Source of the DNA: Vanrija pseudolonga | Taxonomy: Eukaryota > Basidiomycota > Tremellomycetes > Trichosporonales > Trichosporonaceae | Direction of reading: 5' to 3' | Length of the DNA: 64,000 nt | Assembly: GCF_020906515.1 (NCBI RefSeq) | Contig: NC_085854.1 | Location: 248,001-312,000 of the forward strand | Part shown: piece after piece, positions 35,060-46,363 of the stretch | Numbering within the stretch: position 1 is the stretch's first letter | How the letters are laid out: every line of letters begins with the position of its first letter | Made by a program: the position numbers and the translations under genes | Notes under the pieces: model-generated | Databases searched by the model: none | What the model saw: the letters and a program-made list of their open reading frames with translations, nothing else | What the model was told of the DNA's origin: nothing

Positions 35060-37122
35060 ATGCGCTACGGCCTCGCGACGCTCGCGGTGCTGATCGCTCC
35101 CCTGCTCACCACCGGTCATGCCCTCCCCGGCACCCCCGCCGTCTCCGTCTCGTCTTCCCTGGAACCGCCCGCGAAGATCTTAGCGGCCCAGACCAACGGC
35201 ATCCCGATGCCCCCACAGGGCATCTACGTCTTTGGCATCAACAGCCCGCACATACAGCTCACGCCGACGGTGCTCGGCCCGCCCTCCCAGACGTGGAACA
35301 TGAGCTACTCGAACATCTCGGCGGCGTCCTTCGTGCCCGGCATGATCTCGCTCGGCCAGGCGAGCTACGTAACAAGTTTGCAGGGCACCGGCGGCGCGAC
35401 CTTAACCTTCCAGTTTGTCGGGACTGGCGTGTCGCTGCTCGGCAGCGCAGGCTTCTTTGACGTGTTCGACTGGCGCGTCGATGGCGTCCCGTATAACCCA
35501 GACGGCAGCGCCAGCAGCAACCAGAACGCCGGGTTTGGGTGGGAGGCTGAGGTCGCCTGGGTGCGCGACTTGCCCTGGGGGCTGCATACCTGCACGTTCG
35601 TCGTGCAGACGACCTATGACAAGGTCGTGCTGTACGAGGTTATGGTGCTGACGGGTATCGAGGGGTGAGTTGACCCGCTGGGTGTGGCCTTCCCCGCACA
35701 CATGGTGCAACACTCACGGCCCCAGCGCTGTACTCACCGACTCGCCCACCGACACGCTCCGCCAGATCGAGCCCGCCGTCGACGGTGTCAGGTCACCAAG
35801 CACTCACTTCAACACTACCGGCAGATGGGAAGTGTACACGCCCAACGAGGGTGATGCCGGTGAGTAAGGGTTACACCTCGGGTGTAACCTTTGGCGGCGG
35901 AGCGCAGGCACGAGGCGAGGACCACGGTCTCGCTCGCTCACTGACCCCCGACCAGTCTCGCGCCAGGCCTTCCCCTCGTCAGGCTACACCGTACTGCGAA
36001 CCAACGTGACCGCCTCCCTACACTACGTGCTGCCCAAGCGCACCGCGTACGTCGAGGTCTGGGAGTCCACGGGCTGGGGGTTCGCAAACTACACCGTCAC
36101 CCTGACGCCGAGCCCGCCATTAAACCCCCCAGTCATCACATACTCTGCCAACACAGCCTACTATGTGCCGGCGTACATCTTGTCCTGGGCGATCCTCGAC
36201 CCCAACGTTGACTACGTGCTCGAGTTCCAGTCATACGGCGGGTGGAGCGAGGTGTACAATATCCAGTACTTCCTTGCCAAGTGAGCCTCCACCGATAGAG
36301 CGGGCTGACGGAAGTGAGACGAGCCCGACAGTGGACACTGGCAAGAGCTCAGGCGTGTCCGTCGCCGCGTTGGCGGGCGGCATCGTGAGTCGAGCCGTGG
36401 TGAAGAAACCGCTGACATCAGGCCGGCGCGTTCATCGCTGGCGTATTCGTGTGTGCGCTCGCCGCGCTCGCCCTCTTCCGGTCCTACAAGAAGAAGCAGT
36501 AAGCCAGTGTGGCGACCGACCCTGTGTGGCACAGCTGACACACGCCAGGCCATCCCAGCCCGTGTTCGAAGTCGACCACTCGCACGACGCTCGCCCGGAG
36601 CCATTCTACCACTCGCCAGGTGCGCCGGGGCCAGAACTCGTCCCGCTGATGTCAGAGATGCAGGGGTACGGGGACGGTGTGCTGGGTCTGAACGCGGCCG
36701 CGAGCGCGTCCAACCGCGCAGTGGACATGAGCCCCGTCTCGCCCGCTTCGCCTGTGCGCTCAGGCCGTGCCGGCACCGACGACGCAAGCTCGAGCAGCGG
36801 CGGCGCGTCGCGCCACTCGAGCCGCCACACCGGCCCCTCGATGCACGTCACCAACGACGCGTTCGCCCCGGCCACCTTCAAGTCGCCGCGCAACTCGTCC
36901 GCCGTGCCTGAGCATCGTAACCGCGGATCCGCGCCGGCCCCCCTCCCGCTCACCGAGCAGGAGCGCGACTCGGGCGCCCAGGTCATCCACATTGTTGAAT
37001 ACGTCCCCCCCGCGTACGACGACAACCTGCGCGCCACGACGAGCGGCAGTACCCGCGGAGACGTGACCGACGACCCCGCCAAGCCGGGCGGTGTGCGCCC
37101 CCTTCCGACCACCCCGAACTAG
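35060..37122 (+). CDS. Receptor-like type I membrane protein, copy E (PPAY, RPLPxxP tail)
   Basis: Six exons: 35060-35664, 35726-35859, 35956-36280, 36315-36384, 36422-36498, 36549-37122, giving 594 residues. Introns 61, 96, 34, 37 and 50 nt. Signal peptide MRYGLATLAVLIAPLLTTG. Ectodomain 1 has IPMPPQGIYVFGINSP, FVPGMISLGQ, FVGTGVSLLGSAGFFDVF and PWGLHTCTF. Ectodomain 2 has AYVEVWESTGWGFANYTV and YNIQYFLAK. Membrane exon AGAFIAGVFVCALAALALF followed by RSYKKKQ. Tail: FEVDHSHDARPEPFY, ELVPLMSEMQGYGDG, GPSMHVTNDAFAP, TFKSPR, QERDSGAQVIHIV, EYVPPAYD and terminal RPLPTTPN. This is the cleanest copy, with every shared motif present, and the best reference for the family. Confidence 0.92.
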
Positions 37123-37994
37123 ATACTGCAAGACAAGAAGGACGTTTGGGCTGGGTTTGACTGTGCGCTGAGCCCTGGATGCATATATTGGCGGCTATGT
37201 TCGAAGCAAAGGGCTTTACCCCTCGCAGACCTGATTCTTCGCGGACTTGACCTCTCGCGGATTACATGTCACCCTGTCACCACAGCAGTACAGACCAGTC
37301 CACTTCCTGTATGTTGACGCTCGACTGGTCGGGATCCAGACTCACGGCGACCTTGCGCACGGCAGTGGCAGGAATAATAGTAATGCCATGACCTTGGGGC
37401 CTAAACGGAAAGTGCCAGCAACTCGGGCCTCGTGACGGCCACCCAGCCTCCGCACAAGGCGGTGCTGGGACGGCATCGATGCCGGCGCCCCGAGCCTTCA
37501 TCGACCACAAGGGAAGCGGGTACAAATGAGCCACCAAGAGCATGCCATGGGTAAAAAAAGGTTTCATGCACCGGTCGGACAGTGCACAGTACGTGCAGTA
37601 CCCATACCTTGGTGGTGACCACGCTAACCTGCGGGGTTGAGTGTGGCGGGCCCGTGAAGGCCTGTGTGTGGCGCTCAAACTGTCGGGATTGCTGATGCGC
37701 CGGACGGTCCACCTGCACACACACATCTTTGCATCCAGGGCCTGTACCTCATCCCTCCATCCACTCGGCCCGTGCAGGGTCGCACCACCATCTTTGGTGT
37801 GCTCACTCTGACCGTCTTCAATCTTTCAACCATCTCATTCCGCACCGCCTCGCTCTTTGGGAGATTCGCCTTGACCGCCATGGATGTCTAACGCGGCCCA
37901 GTGGAAGTCGCCACTGCGTTAGACTGTCAAGAAGTCGATAACCACCACATCGCTTTGTCTCTCGTCCTTCACTTCCTTCTCGACAGACACCACA
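37123..37994. promoter_or_regulatory. Intergenic E-F, promoter of copy F
   Basis: Begins with a 3' flank that has a GATGCATATAT word also seen after copies F and G. Further on it shares short blocks (AACTCGGGCCTCG, GTGTGGCGG) with the regions before G and H. Holds the shared element at 37766. No gene. Confidence 0.5.
37766..37777 (+). promoter_or_regulatory. Shared upstream element CGGCCCGTGCAG (copy F)
   Basis: Third instance of the CGGCCYGTGCAG word, 218 bp before the ATG at 37995. Confidence 0.45.
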
Positions 37995-39923
37995 ATGCGG
38001 TACCTCACGATCGTCTCGGCGATAGTGCTGCTCGCGTCTATGCTCTCAGGCCAGGTGCGCGCGGCATCCCCTTCGTCCTCCTCCTCCCCCGCCCCCGCCG
38101 TCTCACAGAACTCGACTTTCCCGATGCCCACCCAAGGCATCTACGTGTTCGGTATCAACTCGCCCGTCATCCAGCTCTCGCCGACCGCTATTGGGCCCTC
38201 GAACCAGACATGGAACATGACGTACTCGAACGTTTCGTCCTCCTCCTTCGTACCCGGCATGCTCGGTCTCGGACAGGCAAGCTACGCCACGTCCCTGTCG
38301 GGTGCGTCTCTCACCTTCCAGTTTGTCGGCACTGGCGTTTCGCTGCTCGGATCGGCGGGGTTCTTTGACGTCCTCGACTGGCGCGTTGACGGCATTTCGG
38401 TCAACCCGGACGGGAGCACGACCGACAACCAGAACGTAGGCTACGGGTGGGAGTCGGAAGTGGCGTGGGCCCGCGACCTCAAGTGGGGGCTGCACACGGC
38501 GACGCTGGTCTTAAATGCTATTTACGAAGGGGTCGTGCTGCGTGAAATCATGATTCTGACCGGAATCCAAGGGTGAGTCGCCCACCAGGGCCGACGCTGA
38601 CACTAGCGCTGTGCTCACCGACTCACCTACCGATCCGGTACGCAAGATCACGTACAGTGTCGACGGCACGAATCCGAACAAGGATCTGAACCTGACGGGA
38701 AATTGGGCGGTCTACACTCCCAACGAGGGCGACACGCGTGAGTAGAGATATTTTCTAGGCGTCCGACCCAACTACAGCAGCTCACACTTGCAGTGTCCAA
38801 GTTCGCCTACCCTCCCTCGGGGTACACCGTCATCCGTACGAACGCCACCACCACCACCTCATCGCTCAGGTTTGCCTTGCCCAGCGGCATATCATATGTC
38901 GAGCTCTGGGGGTCCACCGGCTGGGGCTTTGCAAACTACACGGTGATCCTCACGCCTCCTCCACCGTTTAACCCCCCCGTGGGCCCGTACCAGGGGAACA
39001 CCGCATACTATGTCCCGGCGTACATCCTCTCATGGGCCGTCCTTGATCCGAATGTGAACTACGTTCTGGAATACAAGGCTTATGGAGGTTTGGCTGAGGT
39101 ATGGAGTGTGCAGTACTTCTTTTCCAAGTGCGTCGCGACTCGGCAGGTTGGAAGGGCTGACGGAAGTACCACGACGCCAAAGGCCGTCGTCGAGACTGGC
39201 AAGAAGGGAAGCAGTATCCCAGTCGGAGCGATCGCCGGCGGCATTGTGAGTGTGACCTTTGGATGGAGCTGACGCAGGCGGCCGCACTCCTCGTAGGTCT
39301 AGCACTCTCGGCCCTCGTCGCGATGGCGCTCTTCCGCGCCTACAAGAAGAGGCAGTACGTCAATCTGTCCTGCTCGGTCCACAGCTGATCTCTCCTGCAG
39401 TAGGCCAGCACAGCTAGTCTTCGAAGCCGACCAGGGACGCGAGACCACCCCGCAGCCGTTCTACTCTCCAAGCTCACAGGGGCCGGCACACTTCGGGTAC
39501 GGTGACGGCTTGCTGGGTCTCAATCCCGCCCCCGGCGCGTCCAGTCCCCCGCCCATGAGCCCCACGTCGCAGCCCACGGAAACAAGCAGCAGCGGTAATG
39601 CCTCACGCTCGAGTCGCCACACCAGACCCTCGATGCACGCCGTCAACGACCCGTTCGCACCGGCGACCTTCAAGACCCCGCGCGCGTCCCTCAGCTCAGA
39701 GCAACCGCACGCTCGCGTCTCTGCCCCCGCTCCCCTCCCCGTCACGGTCCAGGAGCGCGATTCCGGCGCCCAGGTCATCCATATCGTCGAGTATGTGCCA
39801 CCCGCGTACGACTCCAATCTGCAGGCCGCCGACAGCGTCGGCGCCACCCCCTCGCACGCAGGGGTCGCCGATGATCCTGCCAAGCCCCGTGGTGTGCGCC
39901 CCCTCCCCACCACGCCCCACTAG
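37995..39923 (+). CDS. Receptor-like type I membrane protein, copy F (PPAY, RPLPxxP tail)
   Basis: Six exons: 37995-38572, 38607-38737, 38794-39127, 39167-39245, 39278-39354, 39401-39923, giving 573 residues, the shortest open copy. Introns 34, 56, 39, 32 and 46 nt. Signal peptide MRYLTIVSAIVLLASMLSG. Ectodomain 1 begins FPMPTQGIYVFGINSP (a variant first residue) and has FVGTGVSLLGSAGFFDVL. Ectodomain 2 has YVELWGSTGWGFANYTV and ends VQYFFSK. Stalk contains KKGSSIPVGAIAGGI; membrane exon AAALLVGLALSALVAMALF then RAYKKRQ. The tail is shortened around the MQGY region (SQGPAHFGYGDG in its place) but keeps PSMHAVNDPFAP, TFKTPR, QERDSGAQVIHIV, EYVPPAYD and ends RPLPTTPH. Confidence 0.9.
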
Positions 39924-40635
39924 GTGCGATGATACAGGACTTTCGTCTGCAGACACCTGTGCACTGAGACATTGATGCATGTACATACTTCGTGTGGTTT
40001 GTGTCCCATGCATGCAGTATGGTCTGTGTCACAGGCAACCCTTGGGCTCTGAACATAACTCGGCCTCGGCGCAGGCTGTAGCTGCACAACATCGATGCGG
40101 GTGCCCCGAGCGGAGCACCCCCGGACCTTAAGGAGAGGGAGACAAGTGCACGGCCCAGAGGGTGCATGGTCAGTCAGACGGTGCATACGCGGGCATGTAG
40201 GTGAATTGTGCCCACGACTTGGTGACAGTCCTCACCTGAAAGAGGCTATTCTCCTCCGCGACGCCGCCGGCACGGAGTGTGGCGGGGCGTACTGTACCGG
40301 ACTGGGGGTGGCGGCGCCGACTGTCTGAGCGGCCGGCACGACGGACGGCCCACACAGGCATCAGCGGCCTCGGCGTGTCCTGCACAGCCCACACGGCCAG
40401 TGCGCGTGCCTTCTTGTCGCCATCCATGTCATCCATGCCATCCACACAAATACCATCCACTCATCCTCCACCCACATTCTTATGCTTCGCGCAGGCGCAC
40501 CGGCCCTGAAAAGCGATACTGCAGGGATCCAAGCTGGAGGGTGTTTATGTCGGCGGCGAGTGCGCTACTTACACCTCTACATTCGATATTTTCTCTTCTC
40601 TTCTCTCTTCCTCACCATTCACCGCAGTTAGCATC
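39924..40635. promoter_or_regulatory. Intergenic F-G, promoter of copy G
   Basis: Shares several blocks with the region before copy H: GCCCCGAGCGGAGCA, CACGGAGTGTGGCGG, and about 70 nt ending in GATCCAAGCTGGAGGG before the ATG. This marks G and H as a recent duplication that included the promoter. No gene. Confidence 0.6.
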
Positions 40636-42751
40636 ATGCGCTGCCTTCTCACCGCCGTCGCGGCGTTCCTGCCCGCGATTGGCGCACATGTGCTCGCGGC
40701 CACTTCGTCGGCTCTCTCGGTCCCGCCTCGCCCAGTGTCGTTCAGCAATTCGAACGGCATCCCCATGCCGCCCCAAGGTATCTACCCGTTCAGTGTCAAC
40801 ACCCCACTCGTCCAAATGACGCCGACCGGCCTCGGCCCGCCGTCGCAAGTATGGAACATGACGTACACGAACATATCCTCCTCGGACTTTGTCCCCGGTA
40901 TGATCGGTCTCGGTCAAGCGCAGTACACGACCACGCTGGGAAGCACCACGGGAATGGGCACCGCAAGTTTGTCATTCCAGTTTGTCGGGACTGCTGTGTC
41001 CTTCCTTGGATCCGCCGGCTTCTTTGACGTCATCGACTGGCGGGTGGACGGTGTGACCGCCCTGCCTGACGGTAGCAACGGCATAAACCCAGACATGGGC
41101 TTTGGATGGTCAGCCGAGGTGGCGTGGGCGCGCAACCTGGAATGGGGGCTACATAACTGCACACTCGCTGTTACGACTACGTATCAGGAGGTTATGCTGC
41201 GGGAAGTCATCATCGTGACCGGCATTCAGGGGTGAGTGGCTAGAAGGGGTGGTACAAGAGAAGCTGACACTCATAGTGCGACACTCGCCGACACCCCCAG
41301 CGACAAAAAGCGAATTCAGATCAACGCCGTTGAAGATACGAATACCCCGAGTGCTAGTTTCAATAAGACGGGGAATTGGTATGTCTTCACACCCCCCGAG
41401 GGGGACACTCGTGAGTTGAGTTGTTCGAGATGTTTTGGCGGCGGTGTGGTGTATGCAGTAAACGGTCTTGCACAGCAAGGCTTTTTACCTTCACTCAGGC
41501 CTCGATCTCTCGCTGGACACTCTCCTTCGCTGTCGCTAACATTCGTGCTCTCAAAGTCACCCGCGATTCCTTTCCCACCACAGGCTACACTGTCCTCCGA
41601 ACGAACGAAACCGGGTCCCTGCGCTACAAGGTACCCAAAAACACAAGCTACATCGAGGTTTGGGGGTCCACGGGGTGGAATTATTCCAACTACTCCGTCA
41701 CGCTTACGCCGCCGCCACCTTTCAACCCGCCGGTATTCAACTATTCGGCCAGTACCCCCTACTATGTGTCCGCGTATACCCTTTCATGGGCCATTCTGGA
41801 CCCCAGTGTGAACTATACGCTGGAGTACAAGACGTATGGTGGCCCTGCCGAGGTGTGGCAGGTGCAGTACTACCTTGCTGAGTGGGTCTGGCCGTGGCCT
41901 GAGTTGGACTGACGGCAGGGAGACGCCTGTCAAGAGTACGACCACCAACTCAAACTCAAAGGCGGGTGGTAGCGGCATGTCCGTTGGTGCTATCGCCGGC
42001 GCAGTCGTAAGTTTCCAGCAGGAGCAAGCTAACCGCAGGTTGGTGCACTCCTAGGTGGGCTGGCAATCGCAACACTAGTCGGACTCGCCCTCTTCCGGCA
42101 GTACAAGAAGAAGCAGTGGGTTACTCTCACCCCTGTGCCTCGGCCCGCGCGCAACGCCGCTCACGCCCCAGGCCCAGGCGCGAAGTTTTTCAAGTGGACA
42201 GCGGAAGTGACACCCGCCCGGACCCCTTCTACAGCAATCCAGGTGCGTAGCGGCGAGAATGCACCCCGTTGACGTCAGAGACACAGGGATACGGCGACGG
42301 CCAGCTGGGACTCAACCCCGCCGGCAACGCGACGAGCCCGACCTCGCCCATCCGCTCACAGCACACCGAGGACACAAGCAGCTCTGGCGGTCCGAGCTGG
42401 AACTCGAGTTCCAACACGGGGCCCACGATGCACGTCACGAACGAAACCCTCGCACCGGCGACATTTAAGACCTTGGCCACCACGCCTAGCCCACAGGCAG
42501 ATCGACCCCACCCGCGAATCTCCGCCACCGCTCCCCACCCCGTCACGGTGCAGGAGCGCGATGCTGGGGCCCAGGTCATTCACATCGTCCAGTATGTGCC
42601 GCCCGCCTACGACAACAGTCTGCGCCCTGCGAACATCGCCACAGCGACGGTCGATGCCAGGAGCACTGGGGCGAGCACATCGCACGGAATGATCGCCGAC
42701 GATCCCACCAAACCTGGCGGTGTGCGCCCCCTCCCCAACACGCCAAGCTAG
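40636..42751 (+). CDS. Receptor-like type I membrane protein, copy G (needs an extra intron)
   Basis: Exons 40636-41231, 41277-41410, 41557-41881, 41919-42006, 42039-42115, then the tail from 42172 to 42751. Signal peptide MRCLLTAVAAFLPAIGAHV. Ectodomain 1 has IPMPPQGIYPFSVNTP and FVGTAVSFLGSAGFFDVI; ectodomain 2 has YIEVWGSTGWNYSNYSV and ends VQYYLAE. Membrane exon VGALLGGLAIATLVGLALF then RQYKKKQ; the intron before it is 32 nt. The tail frame meets TAG at 42248-42250, 25 codons into the exon. That stop lies inside a 36-nt in-frame segment (42243-42278) with a GTGCGT donor, a TTGAC branch and CAG; if it is spliced, the protein is 587 residues and the tail joins PFYSNP to ETQGYGDG. Without splicing, the protein would end just past the membrane and lose PPAY and RPLPNTPS. 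So either a gained intron or an early pseudogene. Confidence 0.75.
42243..42278 (+). other. Candidate 36-nt optional intron (exitron-like) in copy G tail
   Basis: Length is a multiple of three, borders are GTGCGT and CAG, and it holds the only stop of the exon. The matching segment in copies D, E and I is also exactly 36 nt with GTGC at the left and AG at the right, but open and apparently coding (VPLMSE). Confidence 0.55.
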
Positions 42752-43472
42752 ATACCATGAAACAGGACTTTGGGTTGAGGCGGCCTGTGTACTGAGAGAT
42801 GAATGCATATAGTAATGTGTGTGTTAAGGACCCAAGCGTGGGTATGAAGGAAGTATTAGAAGAACTGTCAAACTCGGGCCTCGCGATGACGACCGGTGCC
42901 GTCAGCTCAAGTCGGTACTGTAACTCAGTCCATGCGAGCGCCCCGAGCGGAGCAACCACCCCGAACCTAAGGGTGAGAATAAGTGTACGGGCAAGTACAT
43001 GAAAGGGCAGACAGACGGTGCGGTGCATGTGCCGGCGTACCCATGTCTTTGTGGGCAGACATGATGACCTGACTGAGGTTAATCCCCAGGCAGCGCTGCC
43101 CGCACGGAGTGTGGCGGATGGTGGAGGAATGGGGTGACGGCGCCGCGAGTCCACAGGGCCGACGCCATGGACGGGATACACATGTTGAGTACTCCGTGCT
43201 GTGCAGCGCCGGTGGCCATTCCGGGTGCCTTCGGGATGGCCTAGATGGCGACAGGCCGCTGTAGCCATCCAGGACATCCGTGCCATCCGCACACCCCATC
43301 CACCCACACACCGCTTCGCGCTTGGCGCGCACGCGCACCGGCCCTCAAAGCGACACCACGGCGATCCAAGCTGGAGGGCTTTGTGTCAGCGGTGAACGCG
43401 TTACACAGCTGCTGTTGACATTCCGTCCTCTCTTCTCTTCTCCCCACTCTCTCATCCACTGCACACAGAATC
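42752..43472. promoter_or_regulatory. Intergenic G-H, promoter of copy H
   Basis: Same blocks as before copy G (see there), plus AACTCGGGCCTCG shared with the E-F gap. A degenerate GTGCTGTGCAGCGC lies about 265 bp before the ATG. No gene. Confidence 0.55.
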
Positions 43473-45594
43473 ATGCGCTATCTTCTGGCGCTCGTCGCGG
43501 CGTTCCTGCCCGCGATCGGTGCGAGAGTGCTCGACGCCTCGGTCTCGGCACTCTCGGCCCCAGCCCCAGCTGCGCAGGTCTTGGCCAGCGGCGCAAACAA
43601 CACCATCCCCATGCCCCCGCAAGGCATCTACCCGTTCATTATCGGCTGCCCCATTTTCCAATTGACGCCGACGGTGCTCGGGCCTCCATCCCAGACTTGG
43701 AACATGACGTTCTCGGAAATCGATTCCTCAAAGTTCGTTCCCGGCATGATCGGTCTCGGTCAAGCGCAGTACAGCACGACCAAGAATGGGACCGGGACAT
43801 CCGGTGCAAGCGTCACGGTCTGGTTTGTTGGGACGGGTATTAGTATCCTGGGATCCGCTGGCTTCTTCGACGTGTTCGACTGGCGGATTGACGGTGGTGA
43901 CGCCACCAATCCTGTCGGCAGCAACTCCGGCAACCAGGATGTCGGGTTTGGGTGGGCAGCCGAGGTGGCGTGGGCACGCGGCCTGGACTGGGGCTTGCAC
44001 AACGCCACCGTAGTTGTGCAGACAACGGAAAAGGGGGTCGTACTGCGAGAAGTGATGATTCAGACCGGCATACAGGGGTAGGTGGGCTGGGGCGGAGCAA
44101 GCTGTTTGCAAAGACCAAGCTGACCCCTCAGCGCGTTCCTTACCGATACCCCCTCCGACAAACAACGCCTAACCTTGGCCGCCGTCGACGGTACTGGTCC
44201 CAGCACGTCAGTCGCTGTGACGGGCAAGTGGGAACCCTTCACTCCTGACGAGGGGGACACTCGTGAGTTGTTTGGTGGTGGCGGAGAGTACCTATGCATT
44301 GTACAGGCAGCCTCATGCTGGCTCCGACGTCGGCCTCTCTTACCCCACGTACTCGCTGACACTCTCTGCCAAAAGCCACTCGCTCAGCCTTCCCTCCAAG
44401 CGGCTACACGGTTCTGCGCACCAATGCCACTGGATCGCTTCGCTATGTCCTGCCAAAAAACACCACCTACGTCGAGGTCTGGGGGTCCACAGGGTACCAG
44501 TTTTCGACATACTCTGTCACACTTTACCCGCCGCCTCCATTCAATCCCCCTGTTCTCAACTTCTCAGCTAGTACAGCATACTACGTGCCATATTACATGC
44601 TGTAATGGGCCATTCTTAACCCCAGCATCAATTACACCCTGGAGTACCAGACGTATGGAGGGCCCGCCGAAGTGTGGGGCATCAACTACTATCTCCCCAA
44701 GTAGGTTTGGGAGTGGAACCCGTAGGGTTAACTACATACAGTGAAACGCCGGTCAACGGCCACACGACGACCACCACTACCTCTGCAGTCACGAAGACGA
44801 CAATCGCGAAGGGAGGTGGCGGAGGGGTGTCCGTTGGGGCTATTGCAGGGGCAGCGGTGAGTTACTCACCCGATAAGGCTGACCGAAGGTCGGCGGCGTC
44901 GTTGGCGGTCTGGTCATCGCGATACTCGTCGGGTTTATCCTCTTCCGACAATACAAGAAGAAGCAGTGCGTAGTCCCTCGTACTCACCCGTCACAGCGCC
45001 ACTCACCGCCCAGGCCCACGCCCCCCGCTTTCGAAGTTGACCATGGGAATGATGCCCGCCCCGAGCCGTTCTACGACAGTCAAGGAACGCGGCAGTACCA
45101 TGAAAGGACCCCGCTGACTCCAAGAAGCACAGGGGTATGGTGACGGCCAGTTGGGGCTCAATCCCACGGGCAGCACGCCTGGCCCGACCTCGCCCATCCG
45201 GTCGCAACATACCGACGAGGGGAGCAGCTCGGGAAGGCCCAGCTGGAATTCGACTTCAAACACGGGTCCCTCGATGCACGTCACCAACAACACCTTAGAC
45301 ACTGGACTCATGAGCAAGACTGCGGCCACCCCGTTGGTGGTGGACTCTCGTCGCAACCGCAGGCCGGCCGCCATCCCCGTCACGGTTCAGGAGAGCGACT
45401 CTGGCGCGCAGGTCATCCACATTGTCGAGTATGTGCCGCCCGCGTACGACCCCACCCGCCCCCACTCGGGCGCTGTTACCAACACGACCGTGAGGCCCAG
45501 CGCCGCCGCCGTGACCGTCGCTGGCACCGAGACCGTCGTGGACGACCCCACCAAGCCGGGTGGCATGCGCCCCCTCCCCTCGACGCCATTTTAG
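43473..45594 (+). pseudogene. Receptor-like family, copy H (probable pseudogene)
   Basis: Closest to copy G. Exon pieces by comparison: 43473-44077, 44131-44262, 44376-44700, 44742-44856, 44889-44965, then the tail from 45014. Ectodomain 1 is open (IPMPPQGIYPFIIGCP, VWFVGTGISILGSAGFFD). In ectodomain 2 a TAA at 44602-44604 stands where all other copies have the Ser (or equivalent) codon of LSWAILDP, a one-base TCA to TAA change. In the tail the frame is off by one at about 45121-45123, where CCAAGAAG seems to have one extra A compared with the expected CCAGAAG; this falls in the same segment that is intron-like in copy G. Membrane exon (VGGVVGGLVIAILVGFILF, RQYKKKQ), QVIHIV, EYVPPAYD and terminal RPLPSTPF are intact. 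Reads as a recent pseudogene, or as a gene that now makes only a soluble ectodomain-1 product. A sequencing error is not excluded. Confidence 0.75.
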
Positions 45595-46363
45595 CTTCAC
45601 AAGACAAGACAGGACGTTATTCAGCTGGGCCAGCTGTGAATGTATAAATGGCATGTATATAATGGCAACTACCACTTAGTGAATGGCTGTGTTCTACAAC
45701 GCACCTAGTCATGAATGGCGGCCGGGATGCCATTCCGACTGGATCAGTCTCACGCGTCTGATTTGTTTCTATTTTTTGCGGTTTTTCCATTTTGGTTCCG
45801 TCGTCGCCTGCTCACACCATTCGTCCTCCCGTCCTGAGATCATGTTAATGTTACATACCATCCACACGTCTAGTCTGCGAGATTGTTGTTGACCGTGTAC
45901 CCACTCCCCTGTTCCACCAGCCCTTCCCCTCACTGCCGCCACCGCGGTCCCCGCCGCCGCCGCCGGGGCTCCGGCACAAACGACGTTGGGCCATAACCTC
46001 TCGCCCCTCTATGTACCCTGGCCGCTCGCGCCTGCCTCGTGCGCGCGAGGCCTGACCTGACCCGATTGACGCCGTTCAGCGGACAAGTGGGCACGGAGAC
46101 TGACCATCTGAATGCACACACTCACCGCTACCTCTCGCAATGGCGATGCGCAATGGCCTGTGCAGTACTACTGGCAGGCAGTGCACCGGCCACCTGCCCT
46201 TCGGCGTCCCCTCGCTCCATTTAACACCACATCGTCGCTCTCGCACGCGCATCGGCCTCATGAGGTGGAAGAGTATTTGTGACTCGCGACGTGAGCGGAA
46301 TGCAAGGTGTCAACTTATCTCCATCCGCAGTCGGTCCTCATCAACATGGCAGCAGCCAGAGCC
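45595..46363. promoter_or_regulatory. Intergenic H-I, promoter of copy I
   Basis: Contains a GC-only GCC/CCG-rich stretch near 45945-45975 and the core of the shared element at 46155. No gene. Confidence 0.5.
46155..46165 (+). promoter_or_regulatory. Shared upstream element core GGCCTGTGCAG (copy I)
   Basis: Fourth instance of the element, lacking only the leading C, 199 bp before the ATG at 46364. Confidence 0.4.

Noticed and set aside
35860-35955. GGTTACACCTCGGGTGTAACC hairpin-like sequence
   Set aside because: It lies in intron 2 of copy E just after the donor; a striking inverted repeat but not seen in other copies, so I do not claim a function.
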